Below, one piece after another: positions 38,320-50,715 of a DNA stretch of 64,000 bases (the first letter of the stretch is position 1; every line of letters starts with the position of its first letter). The position numbers and the translations under genes were made by a program. The DNA comes from Whitmania pigra. Lineage: Eukaryota; Annelida; Clitellata; Hirudinida; Haemopidae. The stretch lies in contig JAJTWR010000266.1 of assembly GCA_021613335.1 (NCBI GenBank), positions 3,739,001 through 3,803,000 on the forward strand. The letters run 5' to 3'. The notes under the pieces are model-generated. The model had not been told where the DNA came from, made no database searches, and worked only from the letters and a program-made list of their open reading frames with translations.

Positions 38320-41300
38320 TTATGGCGACGAAAGTGGCGGTGATTCTGCCGGTGAATCTGACCCCCTGTCTGGAAAGGCTTTCGTCACAACAGAAAACCC
38401 CTTCCTGGAGTCTGAACTTTCCTTTTCAAGAAAGATTGAATGTTCTCTGGCCTTCATCCTCAGAGATTCAATGCTGCTCCTGCGGGAGTTTTCAGAGTAC
38501 TTCGACTCGTCTGGAGACTTGCGAAGACGAGGGGGACTGAGTTTGTGTTTGGTCAGAAAGTTGAGGGACTTGGCGTCAAATCCATCTCTGGACAGGAGTT
38601 TCAAAGGGTCCTCGTCGTTTCTGGGGGAACAACTGTCAGGGGTCGCCATGATGGACGAATTGAAGTGACGTTGAACAGCAGAAGCCAACGCTATGAAGTT
38701 GACGTGTCGACCGGGGTACAAGGGCTGGCCGTCAACCCCTACCGATCCAGGGGGTCTACCCCTCATGAAAAATTGATTCAAAGTGGATGGACTGAAAAAT
38801 CCGGAAATACCAGAAGACGGAAAAGAGACGTTATGGTCGGGTTTCAGAAGTCTTGAATCGGTGCAATCGAACGGAAATTTGTTGAACTTGTTGTAGAAGA
38901 ATGGATGTTGTTGTTGTTGTTGTCGTTGATGTTGCTGCTGTTGCTGGAAGGGAAAGAGCGAAGGAAGACGATTGGAGAGGATGGATTCGTTGGCAGGAGC
39001 TGGAGGAAGCAAGGATAGGTCGCTGCCAAAAAAATTTGGACTTTCATTGCCCATCATCTTCTCGCGTTTCCGCCATTTTGCCCTTCTGTTTTGGAACCAT
39101 ACCTTGAGTATGAAATGTAATGTTTTTATTAATATCAGTTATAGTTAATTGTGTTGTTAATTTGAGTGGACTGTTATGATTTTAATGTATTATTGTGCTG
39201 CTAATGTCGGAGATCTTACATTATTAAAGCATTATAAATTAACTTTATTGTGAAAATCTTAAAAATTAATAAGTACCAATTGGGACTACTCATTCTTCAA
39301 TTTCATTACTAATTTAATTGTTCTTAAAATTCTTCATCGACTTATTGACTGACTTATTCAAATGAATTTAAGTCTAATTGATATTGAAATTCAATAAATT
39401 GTCGAATTATCGAATCCCTAACCACTCCAATTTTCACTGCGCGTTGATCCGGAGTGCTAATAAAGATTACCATGACAACATAATCGATGACGTCATGCGG
39501 CGAGCGCGTGGTCAATAACTTGATTGGTCGGATTATGGCGTCATCAAAGATAGTGTTTAAGAATCGAGGAAAGAAAATAAACACCCAGAACATCAGATCA
39601 AAAAGTCGTTCGTCGTTTAAAAGTGGAATTAAATCCGAAGTGGAGTGCACCGAACCGTGACGCGGAAAGGGTTGGGACTTATAATCAAATGGGATGAGTG
39701 GACGGGCGAATGGAATTAGGCTTCGGATGGCTGATTATGAAGTGTTCTCGTGGAATTCACGCATGAATTGGCCCCTAATGAAGCGGCAGTTGAATAACCA
39801 TTCCTTATTCTGTCCCTCCTTTTAGGATATTTTCTGTCGATTGTTGCAGAAAGAAGTTGAGTTGTTGCCAAGTTAATGATGTAGCGTGATGGACACAATG
39901 TGTTTGATATAATTTGACGACCACTTAATTAAATAATTGAATGTTTCATTGGAATAATTATAATTAGATTACTGCTGATTATGACTAATTAACGTTAATT
40001 AGGACTGATTCGTGAATAAAAACTGAAGCTAATCATTCATGATTAACACTAAGCGTTATTTAATCAACATTAATTACTAATTATTTAATTATCCATAGTT
40101 ATTAATTAATTAGCATTCATTACTAATTACTTAATTATCCATAGTTACAAATTAATTTATAATTGAAGAATTAATGTTAATTATGAATAATCGAATTATG
40201 CAAATACGTTGAATATATAATATTATTAAGCAAATGGTCATTTAAACATTTTCGGTTTAGTTCCATCTACAACTTCATTCTTAAGCAATATCGCTTCCTC
40301 ACTAATTAATATGTAATAATTAATTTTAATTATTAATTTTTTTAATTAAAAATTAATTGATAACTATAATTACAGTCATTGTAATATAATTGTGTAATGG
40401 TAACAGTTGATGCTAATAGTTAATAGTTAAACTATTTTTTGTCCCATATGAAAAAGAACGACAAGAAAATACGAGAAATAAACTTATGTGTGAAAATTCT
40501 AAAACATTTAACATTAAATATGAGATGATCAAGTGGATTGAAATTATTCAATTATTATTATCGATTATGTATTATTTACGTGTAAAATTACTTTTTTTTA
40601 TTTTTGTCTCAACTGATTGCCATAAATGGTTTATGATTACATATCATTACTTAACCTTATTTTCCTTGAGTGAATTCTGTGCATTTTATGAATTACATGA
40701 ATTGCGTGCATTTTTGTGCATCGCGTGAAATGAATGAATTGTGTAATGAAAGCTACATAAATTGTTGTGAATTAAATGTGAATTGCTGTGATGAATGTTT
40801 AGACTTTTTCATGGGAGTATTCAGTTTGCTTTCAATAATAATTACGAGAGAGCAACGTAGTGATTATTCTTGAGAAAATAGTGTGGATTTTAAATATATC
40901 TAATTACCCGTTTCTAATTGTAATTATAATTATAGTTATTATGGGTAATTATATTTAATGGAAGTTGTTGAAACTGAACGCACGTCACTAGACATTCATT
41001 CATTTATTCATTCGCTAATTGATTCATTCACTTAACTCATTCAATCCATTCATTCATTCACTCGCTCAATTACTTAATTACTTATTCATTCATTCATTAA
41101 GTCGCTAAATTACTTAATTACTCATTCATTCATTCATTCATTCATTCACTAAATCCCTCTTTCGTTCATCCATTCAAGAAATTCATGCAAGCATTCAAAC
41201 AATTGTTATTATTTGTTTTTATATCGCCTGACTCAAACAGCTCAGCAGTGGTATGGAATTGTTTCAATCTCCTCGTTTATTACGCGCCAATTGTCATACC

Positions 41301-44300
41301 ACCCACCCCACTAATTGCATGCACGGTTGCATCTTGCCCTTCCTTTCCTATGGACGTCACACTTCCAATCAAGCGTGACCTGTCACGTGACGACTAAGGA
41401 AGATCACGTGGGGTTAAGTGCGTGGGCGTCATCGAGATTTTCCGGGTGTGATGATTCGATTGTTTCCTATCGGGAGCTATTTTTAGACTCGTTAATTTAT
41501 TTTAATCACTGTTGTAAATACTGGTTTAGTCTCAATAATATTCAAAAATAAACACTCCCAGAAGCAGCACAATTACAAAAATAACATAATTACTAGGATA
41601 ATACAATTTCAGGATACTCGTGGCGAGTGCGAGTCTAAAAATAGCATCAGTGGAAAATGGAAAAACCCGGAGCATGGAGCTAAAGTCTGCTGTTGATTGA
41701 TTGGTTGATCGATTCAATTACAGACAACAAAGTCTCAGAACGTATGTCATGTCCGACATCAAAGGGGGGCGAAGAAAGAAGCCCTATGGTTAAACTCTTC
41801 TCGTGTCTTCTGAGGCTTATGTAACCCTTCCTAGCCACACGTGGTCATTACCATCTTTCATCTTTACAGCTAATTTATTATTATTATTATTATTATTTTA
41901 CTAATTAAACTAATATACTAATATGTGTCTTTGTTACAGTCGCAATTGATGTAAATCATAAGCTCTTTCCGTTTTTCAGTTATTAAATTATTTCAATAAT
42001 TCAGCCGAGATTGCTAAGAAAATGACTCGAATTTATCTGAAGGAGACTTCAAAGATGGCTCGATGGAAGTCAAAAGTAGAAACCACTTAGACATCTGCTT
42101 CCATCGCCAGTGCATCTGCTACTTTTCCAGGGCGGTGAGTGAAACAACGACACGACTCTGAAGAAAACTTTCCAACCGTGTCGTTTCGACCGAAACGATG
42201 TTTAGCATTAAAGTCCATAGAATTGTCTGACAATCCACGTGCAATTGCCTGTGTCAAGACGTAGATGCCCGAGGCTCGGAGGCAATAATCGACTGGCTAA
42301 TAAACGCGCGACAGAATCATGAAAGAGCGCGATTAGATTCCCTTTCTTGACGAGATTTATAGACGTTATGAGGCGAACAAATTCGATCACTTGGTTATAT
42401 TATCCTTGCAAGTTTGCTCGACGTATAACTTCTGCTTTCTGGATGGCAAATTGACTTCTTATCGAATCAATTAGACGGCAAACAAGCGCCGAAAAGCTGG
42501 TTAGACGCGAGGAAATGGCGTCCCGGGGTCGACAGCGTCAATGTAGCGTCAGTCGGTACAGGCGCAGTTTGGTCGTTCGTGATGAGTGCTTAAAAAGTTA
42601 CTTTGATGATTTAAATGATTTAAAAGAGCAACCAGGTACGCCATTAATGAGCTTTTGTCGCGTATAATTAGTTCAACAAACAATTCAAACCCCGTTGAGT
42701 TACTTCGCTCACCTCACGAACCTCGATGAAGCTGCCTACAAGTTCGCATAATAAGTCTTATTAATGACATTTTTCAGTTATTTACGGATAATAATTTATA
42801 ATTAGGACTTCTAATTACATTACTAGGTCGTAATTGGAGAGTAAATGGACGATAAAAAAAATATCGGGGGAAGAAATGAATTTGAATCGATTCGTCATCA
42901 ACACTATCATCACCATCATCAGTAGCAGCGGCATCATCATAGTGATCATCATCATCATCATCACAGTCATTGAAATATTTCTTCAGATCCCTAACAGTTA
43001 CAGAGAAACAGTACAGAGAATGTTTTCCATTGACTGATGACAATTGAAATCATTTTCACAGCTTTGAACTTTACGATTCTACTATATAGTCGTTCTATTC
43101 TTTCACTTATCCATTCATTCATTCATTCAATCTTTGATCAATTCACTCATCCATCCATTCATCCAGTCGTTCATTCTTTTCACAAAAAGATTACCAGGTG
43201 TCGATGCAAAAGTGGGAATTAAAAACTGCTCAAAAGAATCGCTATCGTCGTTAATTCAGCACAATGAGCTCCACAAGCACTCACTTGAACTCTTGCCTCG
43301 CTCAGGTCGAGTCTGAGGGCAAGATCTTCCCTCGTGAACACGTCGGGGTACTGGGTCTTTTCGAAGGCCCTCTCCAATTGGTGGAGTTGGAAAGTGGTGA
43401 AGGTCGTCCTGCTTCTTCTGACCTTGCGAGGTTTGAACAAATTTTCAGGGTCGTCGTCGTCGCAACTGTCTCCTCCCCCGTTGACCTGACCTCCGTCAAC
43501 GTCGGGACTTTGAACTTCCTGCACTCGTTTTTCGTCTTCCATTGATTCCTGATTGATCATCGGTTGGTTAAGTCAATCAACATGATAACAGTGTAACAAC
43601 ATCTCGTCATGAAAGGTGATCATTAATTACTACGGTATATATCATTTCATTGATAAATATTAGCATATCATGAATATTTAATTATTAATAGTAATAATAA
43701 TAAATGAAATACCATGTTACTTATTAAAAATTGTCGGAAACAAACCTGAGCTGACTGTGACGGACAATCCTTATCGTTGTTTAAGTTGTCGAGTGTCGTT
43801 GGTCTTTGAAGCATTTCTTTTTCAAAAGAAAAGTTTGAAGAGTTTGACGGATGAAACATTGACAAGTTGTTGTTGTTGTTGTGGTTGTGGTGATAAAATG
43901 CTTGCTGTCCAATGCTGGTTGTCTTTTCCAGGTCTTTCCAGTTGTTCTGGAAATCGTTTCCATCTTGTTGCTTCCCGTGGAGGAAAAGGTGATGGTTGGT
44001 TGGGTTTTGCAAGAGGGAAGATATGTGCTGTGGAGGGGTTTCGTGGCCTGCAAATTCGATAAACAATCGTTTTAAGATGCATTTGAAAATCCTGCCAATC
44101 ATGCATCGATGTGCTGGATTTACGCTTCAGTGAACTCTTTTGTAACAATCACTAATTATAGATTTTAGTTGGATCATTCGAAGAAATACAAGCCACCGCA
44201 CACGTAAATTTGTTTAAGAACAGTCGAAAAACACAAACTCACCTGTAAACAGAGGTTCCGCATTTTTTGCTCGGGAATCGTTCAACAAACTGTCGATAGT

Positions 44301-44438
44301 GTACGATGTTTTTACCCTCTGAGATCCACTTTTCGTCGGGGAGGAAGGATGCGTCGGCACCTGTTTTTTGAAACTTCCAGGAGAACTTGACCTCGAGTTG
44401 AAGGAGTTGGGACACTGTTGAACTCTCAAACCCGCCAT
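38320..44438 (-). CDS. hbn: homeobrain paired-like homeodomain transcription factor
   Basis: Exons 44438-44243, 44047-43746, 43548-43285 and 39102-38320; 1,545 nt, 514 residues, all borders GT-AG with matching phases. Exon 1 has an eh1/octapeptide-like motif (YTIDSLLN, residues 46-53). Exon 2 is rich in His, Asn and Gln. Exon 3 carries an acidic stretch ([10 protein letters not shown]) and the homeodomain start [20 protein letters not shown]...LSEARVQ. Exon 4 finishes it with [15 protein letters not shown]; the homeodomain is about residues 209-268 with Gln at position 50. An OAR motif ([13 protein letters not shown], about 463-475) lies near the C-terminus and a Gln-rich run ([13 protein letters not shown]) between. 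[30 protein letters not shown] is typical of homeobrain rather than Arx or Alx when taken in segments. The role in other animals is anterior nervous system patterning. Confidence 0.88.
39103..43284 (-). other. hbn intron 3, within the homeobox
   Basis: A 4.2-kb intron after homeodomain residue 46, phase 0, like rx. The part 39900-40400 is extremely rich in TAATTA/TTAATTAA motifs, the core site bound by homeodomains. ATTC-type simple repeats lie at 40993-41180 and near 43100-43165. No further exon is seen, though 41185-41550 has some mixed-composition open frames. Confidence 0.7.
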
Positions 44439-47400
44439 TGCGATCTTCTGTCTTTAAAGTTGTTCTTTATAAGGATTCTTTACGAACGACAAACTCGATT
44501 TATTTTCTTTTCACTTTTTATCAGATTTCTAAATCGCTCGTCGAATCAAAGTTCCAGTTCGTTCGCAACGCTCCATTGACTGCCGAAACCGATGCAAATT
44601 TACGCTAATTGGAGCCATTCATTTAAGCGCGCAGTCACAATTACCATCCTTCCATCCGTCACGAGAAAAACTTCAACAGCTCGCGAGACAAACTCCGCCC
44701 AGTTCAATTGGCAGGGAACCAATGGCGTGCAGTCCTCTTCTGGACCTTCTCGTGATTGGTCGTCGACGTGTTGTCCGCAAGTCAAGAGCAGTCGATCGTG
44801 TCCGCGATCATTGTATTTGTGATCAGTAATTTGCTCGTCATCAACAATATCAATGATGAGGTATCAACTGAACCTCATTAAGTCATAATAACTGCAATTA
44901 CACTCGAACGACACCACCGCTGGTTATTAGGCAGAGCAGCACTGGCAGGGAGAGAGAGAGAGAGAGAGAGAGTTGAGGGACTTTCTTAGCCCTTTGCTTT
45001 GATATTTGTTTCAGTGCGAAACGTCTATTGTGCTTCGCAATTAGGCAGCTTAATTGCGACGGTTACATGTCTGGGATCTCAACCGATCCATTAAGTGGAT
45101 TAAACAAAAACACATCGGTGCGGTCCCACCACTGGCCTCGCCATTCCTCGGGCAAGACGGACGGATTACCACGCAAAGATGCGCCACGCAAGACCAGCTG
45201 TCGACTGGCAGATCTGGGGCAGGGATTCGGCGAGGAACGAAACTGAGGATCCCTCACCAGGTCTCGAACTCTCTCACAAAAACCCGAAATTATTTCGGCC
45301 GAACATTTTAGTGACACTTTTGATGTGAAATCTTTACGAACAATTATCGAGCGCTAATGTCTCTATCACACGTGTCTTCACGCGATCAATTGCTGTGAGT
45401 CAACTGGCAGGACAGAAACTCTCGAAAAATCTGCTCGTACGCTTTTACTGCAGCTTAATAATACTAATACTACTACTACTAATAATAATTTCATAATTAA
45501 ATTAAAACTCTGACGAGCGATGACTGACGGGAATGTCGTGAAAATTGTCTTTTATTTGGGGTTCTCGGACAATTAAGAGTAATTCTGAGAAGCGAAAATG
45601 ATGTCGATTTGCACCGAGCCTTTCTCACGAACGATGGCGCTCGACGAGAATTTGAGCGCGAGATAATTGGATAATCACCAACCACGACAATTCTTACAAT
45701 TGCTTTTCTTGTAAAACAAACATGCTTACCAGATGAGGGAGCATTTTTGCCTCTCATGCCGACTGGTTAACAAATTGGGTTTAGTTGCATTTTGAACTCC
45801 AGCAATGGGTTTATGAAGTTTCGTGCATGCTTATCCATTCACTACCCGTAAGAATATTACATGATAAGCACTAAATGCCGTTCTAATCGAGATGTGATTA
45901 GCTTTCTCTTAATTATATTTAACGTTGGAGCTCAGAAAGCCTATTAAGTCCATAATTTGTTTATGTTTATGGCTGGTTAGTGAAAACCTTTGTCCATTTG
46001 CTTAATGACATTTAAACACTCACAAGTAATTCGTTGATATGTATTTCCAAACAGTGAGTCATTACTTAACCACCAGAAGCCCTTCGACCAAATGAATAAA
46101 TAAATAAAGAAATAAATAAATAAAGTGAACCATTCTTTGGGATCGATTTTTTTCCTTCGCAGAGGCAAGCAGATGGTTTTCGGGTCAGGCTACCCGCCAA
46201 GGGAGCAGACGACAGGTATCCAGGAGAGAACTTTCTACAACGAGTGCAGAGCTGCGGCCGTTTGCAAATAACATTAGCGGATAACGGAACCCCTACTGAG
46301 TCGGTTTGACGTAATCCTGTAAATTTCAAAGCTGCGTTGACGTGAGCACAATGCAGTCTGGGTGTCATGATTAGTTATGACGTCTAAATGAAGATCAGCA
46401 AAATATAACAACAAAGATAAATTAAAATCCCGTATGCACCTAAATCGTTCCTTCTTCAATAAGTCTACAGTGTTCCCACTCAGTCGACAGTCCATTCAAC
46501 TAGCCACGCGCACGCGCACTTGGTCATCTTAATAGCCGTGTTGACAGACTGGAAGTGTCAATAAATAAGGTCACCAAATTGCATGTCCCTTTCCTTCATT
46601 TCCTACGTTATTAAATTCTCTCAGCTTTTGGAGTATTTCATCGTCTTGGCGCATACATTTTCGTACGTTAGTATGATTATACGTTTCTTAATCGCTTTTG
46701 GAGGTTAATTAGGACAATTAAGATTAATTAGCGATGCAATACACGTCCCAATGTCTTATCTTAATTTCAACCATTCAGACTTAGATTCGACTGAGCTTCT
46801 GAATACGAATAGTCACAATGACCCTAATAACCAGTGTCACAATGTTCATTCGCGTCTTAAGGCCGTGTCATGCATTCACGATACAATAAGCGTCCGTCAG
46901 ATAAGCCACAACAAAGTTACACATCGAATATGATTCTTGCAGACCAATTACGCAATTCCCTCACGAGAGGGCCTAACCACTTTTCTTCAGCTCGAATTTT
47001 TAATACGACATAAATTATCGATAATAATTAATATTGTTATTATTACGTCCTCACAATCGAACGAGCTATTTTTAGCTGCCATGCAATGGCTGCATAAATC
47101 CATTTGCTTAAAAAAGAAGAGGCGGCTTTTTCGAAAGTCAAAAGAAAACAATTTACTTGAAAGGGGGAGGCGATGAATAATTATTTCTGAGATATTTTCT
47201 CTAAAACTGAATATAATAATCTTCTTCGAGAAGATTATCAAGGTAATGGCAGCAGGTACGGAAGCAGACGTGGCAAAACACTCGACATCGTCTTTGATTG
47301 CGTCGTCAAAATTGAAACCGACCGAGCAAATCGCTCGTCGGGCGGTGAACACGAGGTGCACGAGAGGAATATACAGATACACAACAATTTCCAAGCAGTG

Positions 47401-48025
47401 CAAATGAATAGCAAGTTAATTGATTCATCCAAGGCACCATGTGAAGGTAGGAAAGTGAAACAGCCACAAGCATCATCACCGCTCGACAAGGACGACCATT
47501 TGCCACTTCCCTCGACAGGACGAGCACAACGAGATTGATAAAAACGTACATTGTACACGACAATAATGCTGCAGTTGCTTTTGAACCGAACGAAACCTCC
47601 AAAAAGTATTCTGCATTCCGGACGACCGAGAGTAGAAACGCTTCGAACGACCGACCGAGCGGCAGGCTGCGAAGGAGATGCGCGCGCGACCACGTAAGAA
47701 ACATTTTGATGAACGTAATTTCGAGCCCCGCACGAACGAGCCACAAAATAAAAAAATATGTGCAGTAGAAACGATGCACTTACGAGAAAACAATGCCCTG
47801 ATGAATCGATGAAACAAGAAATATCAAGCACCGAAATACTTGCTGGAGGAAAGACTCCGAAATCATCCAAAAACCTGATCGGACGAGAAAAAAAGTGAGG
47901 CGTATCACATTAAAACCATCGGCAGAGTGGTCGTGCGCGTGTCGAAAGCTAACAATTTATCTCTTCAATTCCGACGAGTACGAAGACGTTTCGACACGAA
48001 AACCAGAGAACACGGGCATCGAACT
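44439..48025. other. hbn upstream region to F-box gene 3' end
   Basis: Contains the presumed hbn promoter (44439-44900), a short (GA)n run at about 44949-44972 and a short AAAT run near 46095-46125. The stretch 47200-47900 is less AT-rich and open in several frames (a 210-codon minus frame at 47238-47870 overlaps others on both strands), but I recognise no protein in it. No orthopedia homeodomain was found. Confidence 0.5.
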
Positions 48026-50126
48026 TTAAGTCTCAGACCTGATGTGAGCCCTGCAGAAACAAACTTCAGAAAGGAGTTGCTCGAGATCGGGGTAGAGAGA
48101 GTTCTTCCAGTCGGGCGAAAGGTCGAGGTCGTTCAGGGTCGCCAGGTTCGGCGCGCCGGAAGCCAGCACCCGGTACATGCACGGGGGGTCGACCACGAAG
48201 TTGGGATTGTCGAACGGCCATTGGGTGAGCACTCGAGACACCCTGTACGTCTTCAACTTCGGGGCGTCGATGACGTTAAAGTACACGCCCCTGCACTGAG
48301 AAGCATTAAAAAAAGTTTTTTCATTAACCATTGCATTACAACAGCAGCTATTGAAAAATGCATTTTCCAAGTTTCAGCCACCTGAGATATATCAAGATCA
48401 ACAAGAGAGGAAGAACTGATTTGATAAAGTCTGAACCCTCCGTAATTCTCCGACCACAATTCCAGCGACAACTTCTCCAGACGAGGGAAGCAACAGAGGA
48501 ATCGGGAGAACTCCTCCGGCATTACCACCCCGTAGGCAAAATACTTTTTCAATTCTAAAACCTTCAGGGAAGTTAGTCGAGAGAATGCCTGGGGAAATAA
48601 TTATGGTTATTATGAATATTTACAGAATTATTCAAAGGCAACTTATAAGTGTTTGGCACGTTCGTGGCCACACTATAACTAGAAATACATGGTTTATTGG
48701 CTTCACAATGTTTAGTGTTGAAGAAAATAATATAATACTGTGAACAAGCATCATCTCAAAACAATGTAAAGTAATTATTTATTAATTATAAAAAGCTTCT
48801 AAAAATATTCCTTAATTGCCAATAAAAATAAACAGCAAAAAGTCGTAGCAAAATGAACGAGAACTTCAAATCGAATAAATTAAATCGAATTTCCAATTAA
48901 AACATGAAAGAAAACTATGTTCCCAGAAAAATAGTTTATTAATCAACCAAATTAAAGCACGACAAAACTAAATAACAACTACTGCCACAACCTCGATGGA
49001 TTTCTCCGACCAATCGAACGGCAGGTGCAGTTCTTCCATGTTCGGTGCCACGGCAGTGAAGAGATCGAACAACCTGATGAAGTACCGCTGCCTCAGCCTC
49101 CTCCTCGACGTCAAGTCCTTCAAGTCGCTGTGAGACCAGGTGGCGCTGGTGGATTGCGACACGAAGGCTTTCTTGAAAACCGTTTCCGTCCAGTTTATGT
49201 CCGCACTCCTGAGATCCTTCAAGCGACAGGACTTCAGCAAGTCCGGCAAAAGTTCTCTCCACCCGTCGTCCGGATCACCGATGTCGAATGAAAATTTCAA
49301 ATGTCTGAAAATTATTCGCACAATAAGCATATTATAATATGAATGTATAATGTGTGTGACTTGTACAATATGAAGTAAAATTATGGCATCCTTTAATGAA
49401 CAAATATAGTTAAAATTTGCATACTTTAAATCAATTGATATCAAAAACAAAAAATCCATTGCAACGATGTTACTAAATACATAACAGCATTGAAATCGTA
49501 ACATTAAACCCTGACAAATATTCATAAGAAGCAGATGTTGTTTAAATTTCATGAAAAATCATATCTAACTTGACTATTGGCTTGATTGATATTAAGAAGT
49601 TCATAAAAGTCTTCATTCTGTTTGCATAATCATGATAGCAGAGCATGGAACACTCCCTGTGTTGCTTGATGTGAGATTTCAAACAAAAGTTAAATTCGGT
49701 AAAATCAACATTTGTCCACACTGAAGGATTTCTGATGAGCAAGTTCCAGTCTTTACAAACACAGAGAGCTACTCCAAGAGTTTTGCAACTCAGATTAGAA
49801 AATATCATCAACTTTACGTGATCTGGGAGATCATGGAATTCGCAAGAATTCTTGTTTGACGAATTAAAACACTTATTTCTCATAAAATTGACTAGATCCG
49901 AAAACATGGTTGAGGTAAAATGACCAGCCGTTTCCCGTAAAATTGATCCATACGAATGAGTTCTGCCATCGTATCCCAGGGACTTACTGTAGCATCCAGG
50001 GTCGCCTATACATTCGTTTCCTTTCGGCTCAAATCCATCTTGGGATACTCTAGCGGAATCAAATTCAAACGACACCGAAACTGACCGTATCCTCCGGAAT
50101 TTTACAGAACCGCCAGTGTCGGCCAT
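48026..50126 (-). CDS. F-box protein with LRR-like C-terminal region
   Basis: Exons 50126-49570, 49304-48992, 48588-48382 and 48295-48026; 1,347 nt, 448 residues, phases all consistent. The F-box is at about residues 97-140: FHDLPDHVKLMIFSNLSCKT followed by ALCVCKDWNLLIRNPSVWTNV, with the usual LP, IFS, C..W and P..W marks. It would bind SKP1 of an SCF ubiquitin ligase. Downstream are irregular leucine-rich segments (LLPDLLKSCRLKDLRSADI; LEELHLPF-type strands such as MEELHLPFDW; LEKLSLELW; LVDLDISQ), probable degenerate LRRs for substrate binding. I could not assign it to a named FBXL or FBXO; it does not look like FBXO33 or FBXO39 as I know them. The gene is divergent from SAMTOR with 589 bp between start codons. 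Confidence 0.8.
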
Positions 50127-50715
50127 AGATGTTTTCCCCCAAAAACCTCAAACTCTAAACAAAATAATCCCTTTGGTCAAGCAAACCCTTTACGTTCATT
50201 CCCCACCTTACAGATGTATTGCAACGGACCCCAGCAGACCACACGGACCGGCCAATGGTACCCACTATTGATTTGTTTACCACAACAGAGTTACCGTACG
50301 AAAATAGGGTTACGGAATGCATAAATATCCAAAAAATAGGTCATAATGTATGAATACAGTGTAAACAACGAAAGTTTATATTTAACTGGCCCAATTAATC
50401 TTGTTTCTTTTATACTTATTTGTTACTTGCTTTTGAGTTGCTTTTTAAATTGTTAAATAAAACACACGTTTAAAATATCCAAATACATTATTAATTATAA
50501 ATTATTAATAATTGTTTTTAAGTAGTTGTGAGAAATTAGAAAAATATTTGTATAATAACATTTACATTGATGATAAACAATGTTGTTATTTTAAAATCAT
50601 TGTTACTATTAAGAAAAAATTAAAAATTGTAAATTTACTTTTAAAACGCTCAATGCATAAAGATTTTCATTGTTTTGATTCACTTTTGGTTCTCGTGAGA
50701 GGCCTCAATTAAAAT
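50127..50715. promoter_or_regulatory. shared divergent promoter region, F-box gene / SAMTOR
   Basis: The two start codons face away from each other across 589 bp. The left half is richer in G+C (around 50200-50300) and has a CCAAT box (GGCCAATGG, about 50251-50259). No TATA box is obvious. A bidirectional promoter is inferred from spacing only. Confidence 0.4.

Noticed and set aside
40993..41180. ATTC-rich block as a CRISPR-like or satellite array
   Set aside because: It is an irregular tetranucleotide repeat without spacers or a fixed period.
43219..43560. hbn homeobox assigned to Arx, Alx or aristaless
   Set aside because: The start [19 protein letters not shown] and LSEARVQ fit homeobrain better, and linkage to rx supports it.
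45028..45317. Open frames on both strands near 45.1-45.3 kb
   Set aside because: Mutually overlapping, no family resemblance, no splice context.
48026..50126. F-box gene named as FBXO33 or FBXO39
   Set aside because: C-terminal segments do not match what I know of either protein, so the symbol is left blank.
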